Positions 10,657-23,409 of a stretch of 64,000 nucleotides of DNA are shown here, in pieces. Location: assembly GCA_037957365.1 (NCBI GenBank), contig JARHVA010000021.1:4918001-4982000 (forward strand), given 5' to 3'. This DNA is from Torreya grandis. Taxonomy: Eukaryota > Streptophyta > Pinopsida > Cupressales > Taxaceae. Every line of letters begins with the position of its first letter. Within the stretch, counting starts at the first letter, position 1. Below the pieces are notes generated by a model. The model saw nothing but the letters and a program-made list of their open reading frames with translations. It had not been told where the DNA came from and made no database searches. Both the position numbers and the translations under genes were made by a program.

Positions 10657-11965
10657 TGGATCTTAATATGGGAGATAGGGTTAAGAATATAGTAATGAAT
10701 AAGGGTGATAAATAGATCTATAACAGTTCAATTAATTACAAAACTCAGATAAAACATATAGTAAATTTATTATGCTAAGATAGGTTAAAAATAAAAAGTA
10801 TAATTATGCTAGATATTACAATGATAGTGAAAATAAGATACTTAGTTGGTTCTAATGCAAATATAGATCCAGATCTAGAACAAGTATGAAGTAAAATGGA
10901 AGAATATTTTATAGTAGTCACCAAATTTTGGATTAAGTGCCTCTTTAGCCATGGACACTTGCATCAGCCTTGAATGGTTATGTCAACACTAGTGTCTAGA
11001 TTAGATGCAAGTGTTCAACATATAATAACCGTTGAAAAAAGATGTGACCACCTGGGTACTTTTGGGTTTATCATCACCTTCATTCTGATGCATTCAGATA
11101 TGGGTCATGGACTATCACTCCTTGTCAAATGATCAAACCTTAGTTTTTCATCTTCATATTGGTTGTGAAAAAAATGGGTTGGTGGGCACATAGTTTTTAT
11201 CTACCCCAAAGACCCCTATATCAGTGAACATTGCCTACATAGCCAATACTCCGAAGAGGGATAGCCTCAAACTCATATATTTCTCCCCTATGTGTTGACT
11301 TGTGTGTGAATCATACAATGTGTGATAAGTACAATAACGACTTAACTTGTAATTTCACAAATATAGCTCTTGGGATACTCTTTTAATGTTTTAGACTTGT
11401 AGATGTGATGTCCCTATGAATGATATGGAAATATGACAAAACAAGGAAGCTTTTCTCAATGTAATGCTTGATAAAATGCCTTTGATAAGTTGCCTTGGTC
11501 TCTTTAGTTCTTTTTTAGGTGAGGAATGAATGAGGGTTGATCTTATATTTATACCAATCCTCTTAGACAATATCTCACATTAAATCACTTAGGCCAACCA
11601 TTAGAATACATTTTTTTTATAAATTAGATGACTTTACGGTACTACATATTTATGTCAGGTAAGGACACTTGCATTGATGTAGACATCTAACTACGATACA
11701 AATGCTTGGGAAGCAAAAACCTAGGTACAAATCTAGAACTTGTAGAGGTAGAATATAAAAAAGTTTTAAGTATTATAGGCAAGATATAAGGCATGAGTCA
11801 TTAATATAAGACTAGTCATACTAAGAGATAGGCCAAGGGACACAATAGAGCAGATAAGAGACATGCAGAAGAGGAAAAGGTCTAGAACTTAGAAGAATAG
11901 CCAAGGGTTGTGTTTACCAAGTGTACAAGATTGAGGTGCTATATATTTCATAAATATCATCTACA
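10657..11965 (-). repeat. N2 3' LTR
   Basis: It pairs over its whole length with 28569-29881. The plus strand begins TGGATC and ends CTACA. A minus-strand TATA box, TATAAATATA, is at 11544-11553. An 11-bp perfect inverted repeat, ACACTTGCATC (10955-10965) with GATGCAAGTGT (11004-11014), lies in the U5 half. The block around ACATAGCCAATACT-CGAAGAGGG is the best conserved part and recurs in the G2 and G3 LTRs. Confidence 0.85.
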
Positions 11966-11983
11966 ATTCCCCCCTTTAATTTT
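11966..11983 (-). promoter_or_regulatory. N2 polypurine tract
   Basis: The minus strand reads AAATTAAAGGGGGGAAT directly before the 3' LTR start TGTAG. This is the site expected to prime plus-strand DNA, and it fixes the orientation of N2. Confidence 0.85.
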
Positions 11984-12290
11984 ATAATGAAATTTTAGTT
12001 TAAAGGAAAGGAATACGTATTTGAGTGTGTATAACACACCTTATATTTGCTTGAGTCCAACTTGAGTTTTTTGTTGGTGATCAACCTGCAACCAAGAGCA
12101 TGTTAAAATATATAATCTAAAATTTGAAGCATTTGAAATTATTAAAATTTAAGAGCAAGGTTTAGGAGTACTCTTATATATCGATGCAACCACCTTGCCC
12201 ATTGACAGTTTGATTTGAAAGACGTATCATTATGAATCACTAAAACTATGATTATGACAAATAAAAATCCAAAAAGTTCATATATCTAAG

Positions 12291-12295
<5 letters not shown>

Positions 12296-12341
<46 letters not shown>
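12296..12341. repeat. (GA)n microsatellite
   Basis: About 22 GA dinucleotides in the untranslated interior of N2. Confidence 0.95.
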
Positions 12342-12343
<2 letters not shown>

Positions 12344-12816
12344 CTGATGCCCCCAATCTTAGATAAAATATGGATTTGCCACTTGGCAGTTGAGACTAGC
12401 TCAACTGTGTAACCTAATCATACTTATAACCTAGTAAGTGTGAGTGAACCAAGTCAAGTCACACTATCAAACTAGTGAGGCTAGATGATATAATCAAGTC
12501 CAACCTATAAAATTGGCAAGATTAAGTGATTTAATCATCTCAACCATACCAAAAAGTGAACCACCTACTGTATTAGATTCGCTGAATATAGTCTATAAAA
12601 GTTGAACCTCATGGGTGGTGACAATCTCTAAAAGTGTTTGGAATCTAAAACTAATTTTTTTTTGTAATGTTAGACACACATCACGTAGCATACGCACCAT
12701 ATAGATGCCTTGTGCTAAAAATGTGTATAAAAATGGTACCAATGTATAAAATTCTACCACAATTGTGTATCTAAATCATATAACTATGAATCTGGCCAAT
12801 TTGATAACTATATAAG

Positions 12817-13090
12817 TGTGGAGAACATGTTTCCAAAACATGCCCCCATTGTATATGGATAAATCTAAACATTGATATAAGTGATGATGTGGAGGACATC
12901 TTTCTAAAACATGCCCCCACTATAATCTGGGTATGTTGCGTATTGAGTATGTGTGAATAACATGTTTCCAAAACATGCCCCTACTAAATCAAAAAATTGT
13001 GAATGTGTGGAAGTCAAGTCTCTATGACATGTCCCCACTGAATTTAAAATTGTGAATATGTGGAATCCATGCCTCTATGACTTGTCCCAA
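12817..13090. repeat. five-unit array of CATGTTTCC-AAACATG palindromic repeats
   Basis: Units begin with TGTGGA or TGTGAA at about 12817, 12889, 12952, 13005 and 13059 (steps of about 72, 63, 53 and 54). Units 1 and 3 carry CATGTTTCCAAAACATG exactly, unit 2 a degenerate form, and units 4 and 5 a diverged CATG-CTCTATGAC form. Each is followed by GCCCC or GTCCC. It lies in the N2 interior between polypurine tract and protease. Confidence 0.75.
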
Positions 13091-13384
13091 GTAATATGCC
13101 CCCTTGAGATGAGGGAAGATAGAAACGGGTGGTTATCTCACTTCAAAAGGATAAAATAACCATATAATTGTGAATGAACCTTGTAGTACATAAGAGAACA
13201 TGTCTAGGTAAATGTATCATTGAAGTGCATATAATGTGATCACATCAAGACCTAAGATGCATGATAAATATCATGGCAATGTCTAGATAGTAATAGTACA
13301 AGCTAAACAAATAACCAGGCACACACATAAGAGCACTCAAAATCAAGTCAAAAAACAATGGTCTAAGGAGACGACAAGCAAGGG

Positions 13385-13551
13385 GCATGTTCAAATGTTG
13401 CACAATCGTATGGAAATGACTTAGTCAAATGTCCAAAAATCAAGAAATGACATACTCAAATGTCAACATACAACAAACAATGACATATTAAAATGTCAAA
13501 CAAGAAATAAAGGCATGAGAGCTGGAAATAATGGAGCATATTTGAATGCTC
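13385..13551. repeat. N2 hairpin series with differing stems
   Basis: Successive short inverted repeats are GACATACTCAAATGTC (13449-13464), TGACATATTAAAATGTCA (13481-13498) and GAGCATATTTGAATGCTC (13534-13551), with weaker members at about 13385 and 13418. Stem sequences differ but remain self-complementary around a TCAAA-like loop. The matching position in G2 (43610-43960) holds a similar series. Confidence 0.7.
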
Positions 13552-14539
13552 AACAAATAAGATAATAACAAGGCAAGATACTCAAAGAAGTGCATAAATG
13601 AAAACATAAGTAACCAACATAAACATAACATACTAGCCCATGGATCAAATATTATATCAAAAAAATTTAAGTATATAACATATCAAGTACACTATGAAAT
13701 ATATAAGCATGGATAAAGGCATGTATAAGTACATATCAGCTCAATCATGATAATGTAAAGTGACCATAGAATGATGTGACCTAGATGTATCATGATCACA
13801 GAGGTGGATGCCCCCAACATCTTGATGATTAGAGTAGAGGGAAAACCCAATATCCAAAAGTGCATGGATCATGTATCTATGTACACTTGTATTACACTCA
13901 AAGAGAAGCATGAAACATATGTGTATGTAGAAGTAAATGATATGCTATACATCAAAATGAAACTAACACATAGATGCCAAGGAGCCAAATAGAATGTGTA
14001 TATGTTAATAATATTTTTGGATTTTATTTATTTATTTATTTTGGTATTTTTAGAATAGGGAAATACTATCCTATGATCGCATTTAAAGGATGCTCATATA
14101 TATCTTCCCACTGTGAACTTGGTGTAATAGACTAGTGATGCTATTGAGGAGCATGTATAGGTGCAATATATGTCATTATTATATCTATAATGCTCTACAT
14201 ATGTAAAATATGACTTTGTGGTCTTGAAGCAGAAAGGGTAGGAGTAACAGTTCATGGAACGCATCATTGAGCGTTTTGTGGTTTATTTCAAACAATAGTA
14301 ATTGGAACATGTGTAGGTGCTCTAGATATCTGAATGTGGTGTGTAGTAGACGAGGATTTTGTGGAACCCACTATGGATCTATGATGTAATGGTATCTCAA
14401 GCATTGGCAACCTAATAAATGGGATTGCCTATTTGCAATGGATTAACCTTGGTAGGATTGCTAATTAACTATTTGGGTATAAATTTATCTTGTTCAACAA
14501 GATTTTCATATAAAACTCTATAAACTATAATTACTCAAT

Positions 14540-15045
14540 TGCCATGAATGTATTTAACACACCCATGTACTATAGAAGGTATCACTCAAAGAGTATGCAT
14601 CCAAGGGCATCCCAATAACACATCAAAGACACTTGTGGAAGATATCACTAAAAAAGTAGGAATGACATGTGCGGGACCCACCTATAAAGGTACATCAATC
14701 TCACCAAGAACCTGTTGTGAGGTCCCATTGAATGCTCTAACTAATCTAGTAGAAGGGTGTAAATCATGATGAGTATAACCCAAGTGCCTACAAAATGTCA
14801 TGGTATAAATGTTCTTGCTTGCACCATTATTCTCATAAAACTCTATATAGGCGATTTATCAAGGTATGCTAAAATGAATAAATAACGAAGATTTGAGTCA
14901 TCGCCCTTAATCTCACTATCATCAAAAGTAATAGAATGTATATGAACCATAAGAGGTTTATGTTGCGTATAGGTACCAATAATCCTATCTAGTGGGTGCT
15001 CATAGTGTGATGGTAGAGGATGTGTATTATATATCATTTGCACCT
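14540..15045 (-). pseudogene. N2 retropepsin-like protease relic
   Basis: The minus strand reads ITFDDSEIKGDDSNLRYLF, then after a few codons YENNGASKNIYTM, a long middle part, and DVLLGCPWMHTL followed by IPSIVHGCVKYIHGN. This is the protease of plant Ty3-type elements that follows gag (the G2 copy reads VDNGSSVNMC and MLLGRPWIKKL). At the catalytic site (14820-14834) the expected Asp of D-N-G is Asn (AAT instead of GAT, one G-to-A change), so it could not be active. Further in-frame stops lie near 14825-14545. The family role is cleavage of Gag. Confidence 0.8.
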
Positions 15046-15192
15046 CTGCATCCTTCTTAGAATGGTCTTACAAAGTGTTGTTAAATGTTTTATGTCTAGT
15101 GATCACCAGGTTTTTAACCTAATTATTTTGGAGGATCATAAAATGTAATCTTTTAGTCATCAATAAGGTCTTGGATCTTATGCTTCAAGGTA
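15046..15192 (-). pseudogene. gag: N2 gag, C-terminal piece left of C1
   Basis: The minus strand reads YFTLKHKIQDLIDD and KITFYDPP, the segment that follows the gag knuckle (G2 has LRHKIQDLIDGN). It joins the piece at 16091 in frame once C1 and one AAATA copy are removed. Confidence 0.75.
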
Positions 15193-16090
15193 AAATATGT
15201 TAGGTTGTGGAGCTAAAAGCTTCAACCTTTGCAAACTAGGAACTGAAGGTTGCTGAGTTCTACAGGAACCGGCGTCGACAGCATGACCGACGTCGGCAGG
15301 ATCCAGTGCAGAAGGCAACCGGCGACGGCAGGAAGTCGGCCGACGTCGGCAGAACCAGACCAACAGGGACCGACGTCGGTCGCCTGTGTGTTCCCGAAGT
15401 GTTCGTTTCACGGACAGTTAGTTAAGTGAACTATGAGTTTGCATGTCAAGACCAGCCAGAGTCTTGGGCTGCGAGGACAATTGTCTAAATTAAGAGTCCT
15501 AGTTATTGTTTGAGTTAGGGATCTATTTATAGACCCATTGGCATGTATTGTTAAAAAGGCATGAGATAGAAAGGAAGAGTTCCTTCTAGTTGTAAGATCT
15601 ATGAGTTGCAGGTTGTTGCAAGCTCATTGTGTGATCTACATGTAAGCTTGGTCTTTGAATTGCAGGTTGCAGGTTCATGAGAGATCAGCTTGAAGTGCTA
15701 TAGAGTGCTTGATGTACCGGCAGGGTTATTACTGACTGGTTGGTGAGGTGAACACCAATTCTGTGTGTGAGTTGGTTGTTGGGACCGTTTTTGTGTAGGA
15801 GAGTGTGTGTGAGAAGAATTACTGTACACTTGAGGTGTGGCGAATCTCTGTAAGGTGAAAGAGTGTGGCGGCTCTTTGATGTATTCTTTTCTGTTAGTGT
15901 TAATACAAAATAGTGTATTGTCTCTCATATTCTGTGCTATTGGTGAATTCTAGTTACTTGTGTTTCTGGTTATTTCCGCATATTCAATTGCTTATATATT
16001 TGGTAATCATACTGTGCTCTATCTGAGGAGCAAGATCCTAACCAGTGGAGTCAGAGCATGTTTGTTGTTCCTTGATTTCCTGACAAAATA
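15193..16090. mobile_element. C1: solo-LTR-like insert with 5-bp duplication AAATA
   Basis: The element proper is 15198-16085 (888 bp), starting TGTTAGG and ending CCTGACA, with AAATA at 15193-15197 and 16086-16090. Removing it restores the N2 gag frame exactly (NRYF-TLKHKIQD). It has a plus-strand TATA-like CTATTTATAG near 15530. Near its end is CCTAACCA followed by TGGAGTCAGAGC (16046-16057), which resembles a primer-binding site. It may thus be a Ty1/copia-type LTR plus primer site fused by deletion to a second LTR end, not a clean solo LTR. It is far richer in CpG than its surroundings. Confidence 0.85.
15287..15379. repeat. three CCGACGTCGG palindromes in C1
   Basis: Perfect 10-bp palindromes lie at 15287-15296, 15340-15349 and 15370-15379, with related CGTCGAC and CGGCGACGG between them. 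GACGTC is the core (C-box/CRE-like) bound by plant bZIP factors. The position upstream of the TATA-like site suggests LTR enhancer elements; that role is inference. Confidence 0.7.
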
Positions 16091-16487
16091 TCTATTCATA
16101 TAATGCCCTCGGCCCTTGTGATAATCACAATAATCATTCACATAATTTCTTTTTGGTAGACGTTGACTCATATAAACCTCCATAGGATAAGGGAGACATA
16201 TAAGATGATGCTCTACTAGTTGTAGGAGTAATGAAGTGGGAGACTTAGGTAAGCATGTAAATCATCTCCTTGGTGTATTGGATAAGACAAGTCGATTAGG
16301 CTATTTTGAATTTGTATTAACCGTGGTGGTTGTTTCCTTTTTAGGGTCAGGAAGTTTTACCTTATAACTTGGTTTGATTGTAAACTTGGTATTTGATGTA
16401 GATGTAATCGATGTATTTGCTACATATTTAAGTTTGTTCAATGAAATAAGTTTCATTTCATGGTCCCAAATGACATGGCACAAGTCA
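16091..16487 (-). pseudogene. gag: N2 gag, middle piece between C1 and N3
   Basis: It holds the nucleocapsid motif YCDYHKGRGH (16103-16132, the Y-C-x-x-H-x4-G-H form of this family) and, at 16483-16301, a 60-codon open stretch starting MCHVIWDHEMKLISLNKLK. That stretch aligns with the G2 gag segment LCHILKEREVILISMGKLK. Its upstream end joins 27450 in frame when N3 is removed (KSFD-DLCHVIW). Confidence 0.8.
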
Positions 16488-17928
16488 TCAAATGTTACAT
16501 CCTCATTCCTTGCCAGATAAACTAGTCAGATTATCCATGGATATATGTAGTTAATAGATTTAGATTTGGTTATATTTTTGAATAAGCTTGAGAATTATGC
16601 TATTATGGGATAGTATAATGTTTCTTAGTTAGGTGGTTATAAATGATTGCTTATTATGAACTAGTTTATATATGTATTTACATTTTCAGCATATTATTGA
16701 ATTGTTTTAGTTATATAATATTGCTTATGATTATCATATAAAAAGATCTAATCACCTATGTGTTGTGAGGTGGATGTAGGAGAATTATTCCCTCGAGTGT
16801 GCCAGAGGGAGAGCATCATTAGAGAGGATGTTTTAGATGGAGACATCACAAGTCAACATAAAGCTAGTGAAACCCTGCACACACCATAATAATTGGTCAT
16901 GGTAGAAAATGCATTAAAAATGATTGCTTTGGTGTTTGTTTAAATTATTATTTTCTATGATTGCTTGAGTGGGTAAATTTAAGGAATAAAATCCCTTGTG
17001 TGCTTAGCCTAATATGCCATCAGTGCACATAGAGAAAAATTTAATAAAGGTAAAATTAATACGAGTTATTATTTTACCATTAAATTGCTAATGCATAATT
17101 AAATATTAAATGGATTAAATATGAAATTGGAATTCCATATTAAAATATAAAAGGGAATTATTTTTTTAGAAAAAAAATGAGAAATAAATTAAAATTAGCA
17201 AAAAAAAAAACATAAAAATAATTAAAGATTTGAAAAAAAAAAAGGAAAAACAAAAACAAAACGCTGAAAAAAGAAATTAGCATATATTTTTCTATTTAAG
17301 AAAATGAATGAAAGGGAATTTTCATAATCTATGCTCTGGGAAAAATAAAAGAAGGGAAAACATTGGAAGAGCACAAACTAGAGAGAAAAAATTATGAAGT
17401 TTTCCAGCACTACAAACAGGGAAGTTGTGTAATCAAATTCTATATATGAATGTTTCATAGACTTCAAAGTCTAGAGAAATGGAGAAATTTAACCTATATT
17501 GATGCATTATCCAATGTTAAAGGGAATTTGCAATTTTTGTGTTTAAAATCTTGACCATATAGGTGTTCAAATAATTGATAAATATATTTTTTTATCTGTA
17601 AAAGGGATATGATTTGAAGTGATTAGGTGTTGGTCATACAAACAACTTGTTCTAAGCATGTAACAACTAAATACATAGTGGCTTATGGGCAAGATTTCTA
17701 TATTATGGTATATTTTAGTCATTGTATTTACACCAAATGCCAAGTGTATAACCCTGTAGGTTATGCTTCAAACCAATAATATACTGAGTATCATGATATT
17801 TATTAAAGTAATAATATATATAAACATACATATTATGGCGATTACATTATAATATAGATAACTAACAAGATAATACTATTACGCAAAGACTGTAATGTGT
17901 ATGTGTATACATCATTATGAAAATCTAT

Positions 17929-17953
17929 GTATATATATATATATATATATATA
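17929..17953. repeat. (TA)n microsatellite
   Basis: About 12 TA dinucleotides inside N3. Confidence 0.9.
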
Positions 17954-18068
17954 AATGTTTAGATCTGCGCATGTATCCAAGGGCGACAAGTGCAAAATCA
18001 CAAGATATAGGCACACCATGGAAAGTCTGCTATAGATTGTATATATGGAAAGACTTTATTGTTAAGAG

Positions 18069-18072
<4 letters not shown>

Positions 18073-18147
<75 letters not shown>
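18073..18147. repeat. (TA)n microsatellite, long
   Basis: About 37 AT dinucleotides without interruption. The poly-(Tyr-Ile) reading frame over it is an artefact of the repeat. Confidence 0.95.
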
Positions 18148-18150
<3 letters not shown>

Positions 18151-21100
18151 TCATTTAAAATGTATTAAACAAATATCCAATGATGCATATATTAGTCAAC
18201 GATTTTATTGTTTTAAAATTGTGTGCTTTTATATATTGTAGTGAATTTATATTAACCAATGTACACTAGGGGTTTATTCAGGGACTATATAATTAAATCT
18301 ATGTACAACGATTTAACCTTCTCCTAGGCATCGAACTATTATATCTGGTCAGGTTACCATAAATAATATCTCTATTCTAGTGTATTTTACTATAAATATG
18401 ATATTTATTGGTTGATAATTGAATGAATTCAATTATAATTAGTGTTGTGGTTCAAATGCTTTAGTATATCTATCATTGGAATGTATAATCTATGTAACTC
18501 AACATATTAATGAACTTAGTCCACATTTGTATATTTATCGCTATTCCAGAAGAGATCATGATTGGATAAGCTAAGGAAATATATGGAGGTCATGTCATCG
18601 TAAACAATACATTTATTTCTAGTAGTGTATGATCTCTGATCTATGTGACCATAAACAATAATTCTAAATTCTAGTCTTATATTGTTACTTCTTCCAGTAT
18701 GACATTCAACCTATTTTGGTCCTTTACATAAAGGCATCAATTAACCTGATTTGTAGTTTGAACGCTGAAATCATAAGTTTAAGATGATTTGCTAAGGCAT
18801 CACCCCATTATAGACTAACTTGTTATCTTAAAATGGAATCCACTTCGATAAGGCATCAACCTAATAAGTGTGATTTCCTTGTCTTGACTGGAAATGGGAT
18901 ATAGTGTTATAACTAAAAGTAAGTTAGATAACAAATTCTTACTATTTGTGACACAGTGGTAAGATATATGGATCTTGAGATGTAAAAACTCAACATAGAT
19001 ACCATAACTGGTTAATACCAATAGAAAACCATTAGAAGAAAATTGATAATAATCATCTGTTATAGCAGGATTCAGTTGGACTTTGTAAGCGCGATTTTTG
19101 TAGGAAATTAAATCGGATTTATAGTATAAACTCCCAAGTCTTGTATTGAATACTCACTTGAACTACAAATGGCATTAATGTTATAATGCTCGGTAGGTTT
19201 AAAACTTGGAATTAGTAACTATTGATGATAATGGTCAAACAAACCAGATTCTTAACCATTACAATTGAGATAACCATAACTATGTGTAAATGGATTCAAA
19301 CAGGTAAAACATAACTACCTCCTTTTATGAGTTAAAACTTGCAAAACATTTAGATTCTTTGATTTATGAAAACCGTCACACGGGGAGTGACATCATATAG
19401 AGTTATGACTATTTACATGATTAAACCACGGGGGGGTAGATCTCTTAGTTAACATTCTTTGGAGAAATGTTAGTTGAAAAGTGATGTAACTAATCAATAC
19501 AATAAGCAATTGCTTGTAAACCTTCAAATATAAACAAATTGTTAAACTGGCAGAGAAACTAAATATCTTGTGTTTTCAGGAAAAATAATGTTCTAGGTTA
19601 TTATTGGAATGAGTGTGTTCTCTGTGTTTAAAACTACTTCATGATTTGATTACTATTCATAATAGTTACGATCAGAACACTAAACCATGGTTTAAAAGTG
19701 GCATAATATACCTACATGTGGTGCTTATTAAGATGTGCAAGTGTTTGAATGTGGAGATTTTACTGGTAGCTCTTTAGACGATTGGAATAAGTCATTAATT
19801 ACTTAAGAATTAAAAAATTATAACCCTTGGAATAGACTCTTAAAATCAAAGGAGTCAATAAGATAATAGATTTATCTAACTCACTATTAATAATATAAAC
19901 GATTGTTATTCATGTGTATTTAGTAGGGAATACTTATGTGAATTGCATATTATAAGTGTGTTCTTATAGATGTTTTGTTATAGTTAATGTATAGTGGTGC
20001 ATCCTGGTGTATGTTGTTGTTACGTAGTATACTCGGGAAGTATAATTGTTTATTGTTTACTTGTTATTATCTACATGAGTCAGTTGAGTCTTGAAAATTA
20101 TAAGTTGGGTTTATGTGTTGTTATGAACCTATGATAGTTGGAATATCATAAGGTATTATAGTTAAAAAGTATATGATATTTGGGTGGTACTTACTATAGT
20201 TATTATGCCTAAACTCATGTCTACATCTGACTATTTTACTATATATGTGTTGGTTGTTATTGTAAATAGCGTGAGTTGTTATAGTTGGTAAAACTTGTGT
20301 ATGCATGCATGCAAACTTTGAGAGTTTAGCTAATGTTGTGTTTGTATGTTATTGTGTTTCGTGGGAACAAAGGCTTGCTTGTCATATACAGTTACTTGTA
20401 TAACACTTCTGTTTCCATGTATTTAAGACTACTTTGTATGTTTGATTGTAGAAAACTAGTAGTTAAGTCTTAGTACAGTGGACTATCGTAATATGCGTTA
20501 CCATAGGGTGTAGATAACTAGAAGCTATTTATATTATTGACTTGTATAGTTAAATTATATGTTTACCCAGGTGGTATATTTGTAATCATTATTTTTAGTA
20601 TGGGATAAAATATAATGAAAGATTCATGCAAATGTTTGAAGGACTAAATGTATGTTGTTATTACTACTATACATAGTATGTTGTGGGATGCATTGCTAGT
20701 AGGATGTAAATTGATGAATATTATGGTTGAATTATATTTGACCAATCTGCATTACTAATATGAAGTAAGGAGTGAGATGAAATTCACTGGGTTACTGGCA
20801 TTGTAATGTTAGATAAAGGTAGTCTGATCAAGTGGTGTGTATGAAATTGATTAATCTAGATCATTATTATTTATTATTTGTGAAACTTTGGGCTAAAGTA
20901 AGTTTAGTGAAGCATTATCATTTCATAAGTATAATTTACATGCATGTGCGATATATTACAATAGATCAATTTTTCTATGATACACTGCATGTTTAGTTAG
21001 TTAGAAATCATACAACACACGAGTACTTGCTAGTCTCTATGGATTCATGTGCCATCACTAACTACCCATCGGTGAAGGAAGGGCCATTCTTTTATGGGAT

Positions 21101-21406
21101 AGTGTAGCAGATCATTGGTCCGTGGTTGGTGTGGTAAAATGCTTGGATGATGCTTTCCCTCCCCACAATAGTACTACTTATCAAAATGACACTTGATATT
21201 GCCACAGATACTCAAAATTTAGGAATTATGCTCCGGGGTAGCCAAGTATCTTATTTGTACATTATATTATATTATACTTGTTACTGTAAAATTGTCATGA
21301 AGAGTTGTAATTATACATTGATGCACATTGACAATGGTTTTTTTGTATGAGTTAAGTTTAAAGTGTTATAATTACTTTTTATATTGAGTTGTTTTTTCCC
21401 ATGATA
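18148..21406. other. N3 non-coding body, right part
   Basis: No ORF above chance. Degenerate repeats of the type ACCATAAACAAT-A-TTCTAGT occur near 18353, 18595 and 18648, and AAGGCATCA recurs near 18732, 18795 and 18850. Nothing else is recognised. Confidence 0.5.
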
Positions 21407-21411
21407 TTAGG

Positions 21412-23006
21412 TGTTGGTTGAATATTTTGTCGATCAGTGTACTGATAAACAAAATAGGTCTGATCAGCCAAAGTAGGAAGATTAGTTGTTCAAATGTGTA
21501 GGTTTACCACATCAGAAAGACACTGATCTCTCCTCTCATCAAGGGGAGGTTCCTTGTAGGTATGCTATATATAAACAGAAAATAATACTCATGGGTAGGA
21601 CAAACCATCCATCTCTCTTTTTTCAGAGATGATGCATGTGGATCAAAGGAAAAACTCAAGGGAAATGATAGACAATACTCCTCTTCTTTCAGAAGTACTA
21701 TTCAACAAACCACAAGAATACTCCTAGTAGTAACAACAAAATGTAGCAAAGGATGTAATAACCAACAAATCGAGATGCAGCACAAAGTCTTCACCTGGAT
21801 TGCTAAAGAGTAAGATACGAAGGACAATGAGGGCACAAAGTCGCCCCAAGGTCCTTTACACAGAAATGAAAAGAAAACACACAAAAGGCAATTATGGGGG
21901 CACAAAGTCTCTCCACACTTGACTCTTTAGGACACCTTCTTGACTGCTGTCACTAATTCTGCTTGTTGAATTAAAGGAACAAAAGATATATTGAAGAAAA
22001 AGACATAAGAATAGTTTCCTCAACAATAAAGATATTATAGCACAATGTCTGAAAAACCATTTACTTTCTTATTCCAGTAACAAAATGTGATCAGCAATCT
22101 GAGCTCAAAGTCTCAATAATGCCTTACAATTTGGGCAGAGTTTCATTCTAATTGTCAAAAAAGAGATATATTTACAATGAAAGAGAGTCCCTTATATAGC
22201 CTCTTTAAGGAGGACTTGGGAACAATAATACATCATGTTGCGTTGAAAACTGTTAAGAAGGCCAGCTAGAACTTAGGGGCATTTACCCATTTGCTTTTCT
22301 CAATGTAGAGAAACATGTCACGCTATTGAAAGTTTACATCTTTCAATGTCCACCTGGCGATCTGATCCTTCTTCATCGTTCCTCTTTTTCTGGTTATTTG
22401 AATCGGGTCCTAGATTCAATTCAATGCTCTGTTCCTTAGTCACTTTTTGCTGGTCTTTAGCAATTGACGTGTGGCACATTTCACTGCATTTAGTCACTCG
22501 TCCCCGGATCCACCATGGTCTTTGCTCGAAATAGTGAAGCTAAGGGAAGAGACTGTGGATATTGACACTTGGAGGCTTCCATCAAACTTTAAGAGGGACA
22601 CATGGCAATATCTGCCAATTCGCAGAAACAAAGTTTAGTGAGGCTCGGCCATCGATACTTGGCAACATCCGTGGGATTCTATCGGGCTTTTGTCTCGATC
22701 TGTTTGTTTGCCTTGGTCACTTTTTCCCATGGGAATTCCCTTCGCAAGGGCACTTGTGTCTTTGACTCTTGGGGCACTCCTTTGAACTTTGTCGCTTGAA
22801 CCAATCGTTGAACCAAGTTTTGGTTCAACAGTTCAAACGAAGCCTTGAACCGATTGACGAACCGTTTGACATTGAACCAAAGGATGAACCAAATGTTGAA
22901 CCTGCTGCTTGAACCCCCTTTTGAACATTTTTGTTTGAACCAAGGCAATGGCCAAAATAGCTTCATATGTTGTCCGAAAACTGAGTGACATTTTTGGAGA
23001 CCAACA
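21412..23006 (-). repeat. N4 3' LTR
   Basis: Pairs with 25678-27284. The minus-strand TATA box GCTATATAAG is at 22191-22200. The GGTTCAA cluster is at 22796-22942. It has about 22 bases near 22130 that are missing from the other LTR. A purine run (AGAAGGAAG on the minus strand, near 23027-23035) is the only polypurine-like stretch next to it, and it is not adjacent. Confidence 0.9.
22796..22942 (-). promoter_or_regulatory. GGTTCAA cluster in N4 U3 (3' LTR copy)
   Basis: GAACC occurs nine times and GGTTC once in about 147 bases (plus strand), spaced roughly 10-20 bases apart. It lies about 600 bases upstream of the minus-strand TATA box. The same cluster is at 27074-27220. Confidence 0.7.
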
Positions 23007-23409
23007 ACTGGCTCCAGTTGGGGAACTTCCTTCTATTGTAAAAATAGTCAAAGGGAGTAGAATCCAGAATCTCCAGTGCCTTGAAGTGTGCCATCGGGCT
23101 ACAGAGTCATGCTACCCAAAAAGAAAGGCGACAAAAATAAAAACAAAAAGCACAAAACAAAACTAAAGACTATACAAATATACATATGTACAAATGAACT
23201 TATTTGATGCCTCAAGGTTTGAAGTGCTTCAGATGCTACCCATTATGATACAATGATAATGGCATCCCATCTTGATAAACCAATAGGAAACCATTTTGTC
23301 CCCAGAATCAGTGACAGGCGAATGGAACTCTCCACCAGGAAACCAATTTTTTGCGTCTTCCTCTTGGGTCTTTCTTCTTATTGCCCCATGGCAGGACGTG
23401 GTCTTCAAA
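23007..23409. other. N4 3' untranslated interior
   Basis: Lies between the end of the gag frame and the 3' LTR. It holds only short overlapping chance ORFs on both strands. Confidence 0.5.

Noticed and set aside
12820..13551. a CRISPR-like array, because of regularly spaced palindromes
   Set aside because: Spacing and repeat sequence vary, the surroundings are a plant retroelement, and there are no cas genes.
15178..15411. 77-codon Arg-rich minus-strand ORF
   Set aside because: It spans the C1 boundary and the CpG-rich palindromes; its composition comes from the GC content, and it crosses a transposon junction.
17917..18168. 83-codon ORF rich in Tyr-Ile
   Set aside because: It is a read-through of (TA)n microsatellites, not a protein.
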